Positions 59,601 to 64,000 of a DNA stretch of 64,000 nucleotides are shown here, piece after piece (position 1 is the stretch's first letter; each line of letters opens with the position of its first letter). Position numbers and translations under genes: made by a program. Source of the DNA: Strix aluco (Eukaryota > Chordata > Aves > Strigiformes > Strigidae); the NCBI RefSeq assembly GCF_031877795.1, contig NC_133934.1, positions 107,324,610 to 107,388,609 on the forward strand, read 5' to 3'. The notes under the pieces were generated by a model. The model was not told the DNA's origin. It saw only the letters and a list, made by a program, of their open reading frames with translations, and searched no databases.

Positions 59601-60756
59601 TGTTTAGATTTTATTAATGTATCAGGGTAAACTTATCTGAAGTTTATTAAAGAATATTGAATATAGCTGTGTCCTTGGCAGAAGGCTTTTCTAGTGAGAG
59701 TAATAAAGGTAGAATAAATCATTGTCACTGACTGGTCTGTTCTTGAGAGGCAGAATGAACCTCAGGAGCTGAAATCCAGATCAGGCAAGTGATTGGTGAT
59801 CGGTTTTGTCATTTGATGGCTGCATTTTGGCCAATGTGAGCAAAGCTCTCAAGCCTTCTAATTCTTAGTTTATAAAACTGCTGTCACTGCGGACTTTGTT
59901 GTCAATGTAAGCAGTAAGACCAAGACCTGGCTGGACTGGAGGGATCCTGTTTCCCCTCTGGTGTGTCAGAGTAAGCTGAGGAGGATGAAGGACTGCCCTT
60001 ATATTGTCCTCCTCACTGCCAGATAGACATCTGTAGTTTTGATTTTTAACAGATTCTTCTTCCAAATTTGTGGAATTTTCTGGGATGGTATCTGTCATTT
60101 TCTTCTCACTTTAATTCATTGCACTCACACTAAGAATCCAACATACACATTTGTGATCCTGACTTGTCTTTTGACAAGGGGTTCCCAAACTGTGTGTTGT
60201 AGCGGTGGATCACAGTGACAAACCAATGCTGCGCTATAGCTAGACATCTTATTCTCTGCAAGGATGTAGCCCTGGACAGAGCCAAAAACTAATGTGCTGC
60301 CACTGATCATGGTGCCTGTGCAAACAAGTGTCAAAGCCCCTTATACCCTTGGAGCATCTTGCCCTGGTCTGGTTCAGCCCCTCTAAATCAGGACAGAGTC
60401 CTAATACTTAGCTGACACATTAGATGATGATGCACAAATTCAAGAAAGGAAATCCCTGGTCTGTTTAAGTACTGGACAAATAAAAGGTACATATGTGGGC
60501 ATGTGCATGTAACAGCGAAAGGGCTTGGCTGACGTTCTGGTCTCTCCTGCAGGTGCACCTGCGCTCTGCTGAGCGCCTCCGGGAGCTGTGCTGCGCCAAC
60601 CGAGGCACCTTCATCAAGGTGGGACAGCACCTGGGAGCGCTTGACTACCTGCTGCCTGAGGAGTACACCCGCACCCTCAAAGTGCTGCACAGCCAGGCCC
60701 CGCAGAGCACCAGGCAGGAGATTGAGCAAGTTATCCGTGAGGATCTGGGCAAAGAG
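32668..60756 (+). CDS. ADCK1: ADCK1, UbiB/ABC1-family atypical kinase (5' part)
   Basis: Three coding exons, 32668-32793, 37261-37344 and 60553-60756, all joined in phase 0, give the first 138 residues; the gene continues past the right edge. ADCK1 is a mitochondrial member of the ABC1/UbiB atypical kinase family (others include COQ8A/B) and has been linked to mitochondrial morphology. The N-terminus MARRALKLASLAAAASGIYL is a basic, hydrophobic mitochondrial signal, about three residues shorter than human as I recall it. The conserved LDPNDFG (about 26-32), YDYLTSL and VPYGSEEY follow. Exon 4 carries the family KxGQ motif as KVGQ (92-95) within GTFIKVGQHLGALDYLLPEEY, then LKVLHSQAP and VIREDLGKE. 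The Ala-rich nucleotide loop and catalytic residues are in later exons. The ATG has G at -3 and +4. The intron between the last two exons is 23 kb. Confidence 0.95.
33940..33985 (-). repeat. MIR-like SINE core fragment
   Basis: GAGGAAACTGAGGCAC at 33961-33976 matches the conserved MIR core (minus orientation), with TTTTATGG before it resembling the adjoining TTTTACAG. Outside this short stretch the similarity is weak. It may be an ancient amniote SINE relic or chance. Confidence 0.4.
33985..34056 (+). repeat. two-copy tandem duplication, 41-bp period
   Basis: CTTATTATGGCTGGAG begins at 33985 and again at 34026. The copies match over about 30 bases with two differences. Confidence 0.85.
42560..42676 (+). 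other. candidate alternative 3' exon of ADCK1
   Basis: A good acceptor (TTTGCTTCCTTATAG, ending 42559) is followed by 38 open codons and TGA at 42674-42676. The frame is phase 0, the same phase in which ADCK1 exon 3 ends. The peptide begins LLKRYIIARGISEEYLNRY and looks protein-like, but I recognise no family. No AATAAA follows within several hundred bases. A 38-codon open frame can easily arise by chance, so this remains a candidate only. Confidence 0.25.
44194..44209. repeat. poly-T tract (16 bp)
   Basis: Uninterrupted run of 16 T in ADCK1 intron 3. No retrocopy is recognisable on either side. Confidence 0.9.
54830..55330 (-). mobile_element. ancient CR1 (3' region), highly diverged
   Basis: The plus strand resembles the complement of old amniote CR1 sequences, in the correct order: ATGTCCAGAATCCAAGGTG, ATACAATGGCATTTTGATAT, CTGTGCATTGAGCAGTG, CACTGAGCTGTCCACA, GGTTACAGTCAATTTAGAGC and CCAATATGTGTAACCTTGCA. 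It is much more diverged than the copies at 8222 and 63598, which implies an old insertion. The lower edge is approximate. Confidence 0.7.
55990..56260 (-). mobile_element. ancient CR1, second (upstream) fragment
   Basis: ATTGTCTCAACTAATTTAG, then CAGGACTATAATTTCCCAG, TTCTTAAAAACAGGGCAACA and TTCAGTCCTCTGGAAGC follow the order of the complement of a CR1 ORF2 segment lying upstream of the fragment at 54830-55330. The 660-bp spacing is near that expected for one colinear element, so the two are probably remains of a single copy with an eroded middle. Confidence 0.6.
59361..59379 (+). other. G-quadruplex motif
   Basis: Four G tracts (5, 4, 4 and 3 G) separated by single T bases, a very stable G4 topology, on the coding strand of ADCK1 intron 3, 1.2 kb before exon 4. 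Confidence 0.8.
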
Positions 60757-63597
60757 GTAGGGGCAGCCATAGCCTGTGTTGGCTTCTCAGGCCTCAGCAA
60801 GCCCTGGGCATCTAGAGGAAGGAAAACAGGAACAAGGAGGTCCCTGGTGATTCTCAGTTGCAAGAGATACCAAGGGGAGATATCTCCTCCTTGTACCTGG
60901 GAGAATGCCATGCTAATTTTCCCTGTCCATTGATGGGCATTATTGGCAAGCTTAGGAAAGGAGAAGATAACAGAGGATTAAGAGTGTGAAAGCTGCCAGG
61001 TGGAAATGGCAGGACTCAGCAGAGCAGAGTACCCCAAAGGTTATGCCAAGACTAACAGGGTTGCTGGAAGTCAGGATGGAGGGCTGTCTGCCATACAGAG
61101 GTGTGTGAGCTGGAGGTATTGATGTTCAGGACAAAGATATATTAGCAGAGCTCTGTGAGAGATGACTGCACTCTCCTGGCTGCACTAGACCAATTCCAGC
61201 TAGCACTGACAGCCGTTTACTTTCTTGAGCCCCTAATTAACCCCCAAAGAAAATAATAACATAATTTAGTTTTGGTGTTTGCAGTCAGGTAATGCAGTAG
61301 CCCAGGAGTCTGTGTCACCATTAACCCTCAGCAGCCCACAGCACTGAGATCAGAGGTAGGTGCCTGTGTTCATTAGATGTAAGGGAAGTAACTGCAGTAT
61401 TTAGAGACGGTGTTCTGCTACTCTGCATCTTGCCCCTTACAAGATGTCTCCTTCCTTACACTCCAGCCCAGGTTGAGGAGAGGCATTTCAAGGATCACAA
61501 CTGACATGGTGAGAGGGAGGCAGGAGGCAACAGTGTGCAAAGGCAATGGTAGAGAGGGTGCATGTGATGAGGAGGAAGACATGAGGTTGAAGAAGGGAAG
61601 CAGTGTGTATATCTGTTGTTGCTCATATATAGAGGTTTGTGGAGCTGTTTTGGGCTGTCTGACTGTGTGGTAAGGAGGTATGGGGGGGGAACATGATGGG
61701 GTAAATGAAGTATTTGTACCTAGTGGGTATATTATGGGTAGATTTGGATGGGGTGGGTCTGCCTATGTGTAGTTTAAGGGTCTAGGTATTGTCTAGTCAG
61801 GAATGACAATTACTATTTCCCTGCAGTTTAATGGCAGGGTTAATGTCAGCCCCTGACCTGCAAGATGCTCCCTCTCTCAGCACTGCATCCTTGCAGCATG
61901 GCTGGTACTAGCTGTGCTTCATAACTCAGTGGATAGATGGAGCAGGGCAGGTTGGCTGCTCCTTGCAGACCCCTGCTGCTCCATGGGCCTCCATCTGGCA
62001 GTTTCCCCTCACCAGGAGCTGCAGAAAGCCACCCCAAGGTTAACCCCCATTAAATTACCACAGCAGCCACCTTTGGCTCAGTTTGTGTGGCATCTCTCAG
62101 AGGATGAGTCAGGTGCTTGGAGGTGGGCAGTTTTCTCTCAAGTGTGTGTTCGGTTGCCACTGATACACCCTGGTTTCTTTCAGCTTTTTGGGAGCTAGAC
62201 GAACCCTCCATGCGTCATTGATTCCCAGCGAGGCAGCTCGAATCCAGTCTCCACTGCAGCCTTCCCTCTTAGTATTCACTTCACCCACATGGGCAGTGCT
62301 GGGCAGTATTTAATTTTAAAGAGACAGAGGGAGGGAGGGAAAAAAAGGTAGAAATGAGAAGAAATAGACAGAGAGGAAATGCTAATGAGAGAAAGAGAGC
62401 AATGATGAAAGAGAGAAATGAAGAGAATGGCATATAAAAATAAAGGAGCTGGTGAAACTGGGAAGTATTAAAAGCCGGGGTAAATGCCTGTGTCCATTAG
62501 TTACAAGGTACCAAATCAAGGTATTTAAAAAAAGGATTTGGGGAACCTAATGCACCAAAGTTGTCTTTGCTGGATCCCAGAGGATTTAATAGGGTTACTT
62601 CAAGAACAAATTTAATTCCAGTGTAGCTATATCCTCAGTACATTTTAAATATGATATACTTAGCTGAAATATAGATGGCAGAAGGGCAAGGTGAAATGTC
62701 AAGGCAAAGGAGAGTGCAAAGAGGGGTCCTGAAACCTTCCCCTTGGGGCCAGCATCACACCTGAGAACTTGCAGATGAATTCAAATAGAAGAGAAAATGA
62801 CAGTGAGGGAACCTTCCCAGGACACGTAGGCCTAACCCTGCTGCTCTCGAATTCAGCGGTAAGGCTTCCAGTTCCCCCATCAGGCACAAGAGCAGGCTCA
62901 GATGAATCTCAAGTGTAGCCAAGAAGTAATTACATACAGTTTGGATCAGTGCAGAACAAATGGGAGAAATACAGAACTGGAAATAGAGAGATACTTGGGG
63001 AGGAATGTGACAAGGTGACAGATTAGGCAAGAGATTGCAAAAGGTCATGAAGATCAAAAAAGCCAATTTCGTGTATAGAAGCATTGTATCTTCAATCAGT
63101 TAGAAATAGTCTGTTTTCTGATGTGACCTAAGAATCTTATCAGAGGCTTGGCTGTTTGACAAATGGAGTGGTTTTGTGGGACAACTGGCATAAATGGAGA
63201 CCATGCCAATGGGACTGATCTTTGAGCAAAGTCAGAGGGCTTGTGAGGTAGGTTTACAGTAGTTCAACATGGCTCTGTTGTCACTACGCAGACTTGCATG
63301 ACACCCTGCTGATGGGGGGGTCTCCCATTCTAGTCTGGCATCGTGGCTGGAGACTGGAAGCTGCAGCATGTAGCTCTGCTGCATGAGCTAATGGACTGAT
63401 TTAAAGGCAAATGGCATGTGTGCTGATCTGACACAGAAGGAGAAGCATCATATATGCTGACTAGTGGGTTGCCCTGTCAAACCCTGTTTTAAGTCTAGGG
63501 GGAATCTGTGTACCTATCAGGGATCATTGGGATAAAATAATCAGTACTGAGCAGATGCTGTCTTTCTCATCTTAGCCACAGTGGTCTGGCTAAGTGA
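60757..63597 (+). other. ADCK1: ADCK1 intron 4 (part)
   Basis: Donor GTAGGG, continuing past the window. It holds a purine-rich tract (62318-62440) and the CR1 at the right edge. No further ADCK1 exon is visible. Confidence 0.75.
62318..62440 (+). repeat. GA-rich low-complexity tract
   Basis: About 120 bases dominated by A and G, with GAGGGAGGGAGGG and repeated GAGAGAAA units. Simple purine-rich sequence. Confidence 0.85.
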
Positions 63598-64000
63598 TCA
63601 CAGAATCATTCAGGTTGGAAAAGGCCCTTGGGATCATCAAGTCCAACCATCAGCCCTATGCTACAAAGTTCTCCCCTACACCATATCCCCCAACATCACA
63701 TCCAAATGACCCTTAAACACTTCCAGGGATGGTGACTCCACCACCTCTCTGGACAGCCTATTCCACTGTCTGACCACTCTTTCTGTGAAAAATTTTTTCC
63801 TAATGTCCAGTCTAAACCTCCCCTGTTTCAGTTTAAAGCCATTCCCCCTTGTTCTATCACTAATTACGTGTGAGAAGAGACCAGCACCAACCTCTCTACA
63901 ATGTCCTTTCAGGTAGTTGTAGAGAGTGATGAGGTCTGCCCTTAGCGTTCTCTTCCTCAAACTGAACAGTCCCAGCTCCTTCAATCGCTCCTCATAGGAT
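63598..64000 (-). mobile_element. CR1 retrotransposon, 3' end with ORF2 C-terminus
   Basis: Typical avian CR1 3' end, starting ATCACAGAATCATTCAGGTTGG on the plus strand and running out of the window. On the minus strand an unbroken frame from the window edge to TAG at about 63676 encodes the C-terminal part of CR1 ORF2, including [14 protein letters not shown] and SPSLEVFKG. The intact frame and low divergence suggest a younger copy than the others here. The 5' part and integrity of reverse transcriptase cannot be judged from this window. Confidence 0.92.

Larger units (their letters stand above)
37345..60552 (+). other. ADCK1: ADCK1 intron 3 (23.2 kb)
   Basis: Donor GTAGGT, acceptor CTGCAG. 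Contents I can support are a candidate alternative exon (42560-42676), two fragments of an old CR1, a T tract (44194-44209), an A tract (54747-54769), a G-quadruplex motif (59361-59379) and two candidate enhancer-like segments. Many open frames of 60-170 codons occur on both strands, but none has recognisable protein similarity, and this number is expected in 23 kb. Confidence 0.75.

Noticed and set aside
60388-60911. Minus-strand frames of 113 and 88 codons
   Set aside because: Antisense shadows of ADCK1 coding exon 60553-60756, whose plus-strand frame carries the KxGQ motif and family similarity.
1-64000. tRNA genes, rRNA, CRISPR arrays, bacterial-type operons, intronic snoRNAs
   Set aside because: I looked for B-box-like and box C/D-type patterns and saw none convincing; the window is vertebrate nuclear DNA. 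A covariance-model scan would be decisive for small RNAs.

Overview
This is nuclear DNA from a vertebrate, almost certainly a bird. Coding exons are short and separated by GT-AG introns. The three promoters sit in CpG islands. Recognisable interspersed repeats are few and are mainly CR1 non-LTR retrotransposons, including a copy at the right edge with typical avian CR1 3' sequence. The gene order ALKBH1 - SLIRP - SNW1 - ADCK1 matches the conserved tetrapod block known from human 14q24.3. The species cannot be named from this window.

Layout. (1) 1-629: first intron and first coding exon of ALKBH1 on the minus strand; the rest of the gene lies off the left edge. (2) 630-721: a 92-bp bidirectional promoter between the ALKBH1 and SLIRP start codons. 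(3) 722-4802: SLIRP, complete in four coding exons (106 aa). (4) 5342-21269: SNW1 (SKIP), minus strand, complete in 14 coding exons (538 aa). It converges on SLIRP so tightly that the two poly(A) signals overlap in reciprocal positions. (5) About 21270-29560: SNW1 promoter, then an intergenic stretch with no gene I can support. (6) 29541-64000: ADCK1 on the plus strand: promoter, non-coding first exon, then three coding exons (138 codons). The remaining exons lie beyond the right edge. Most of this part is intron, including one of 23 kb.

Three of the four genes (ALKBH1, SLIRP, ADCK1) encode proteins known to act in mitochondria. SNW1 is a nuclear spliceosome component and transcriptional coregulator. 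The promoters share housekeeping-type sites: the start codons of ALKBH1, SLIRP and SNW1 lie inside YY1-type motifs, and the SNW1 and ADCK1 promoters carry ZNF143/THAP11-type sites.

I found no new multi-gene system. The points most worth checking are the reciprocal SLIRP/SNW1 3' ends, a 25-bp-arm near-perfect hairpin in an SNW1 intron, a phase-compatible candidate alternative last exon of ADCK1, a possible overlapping upstream ORF in ADCK1, and several homeodomain-site-rich intronic or intergenic segments that may be enhancers.
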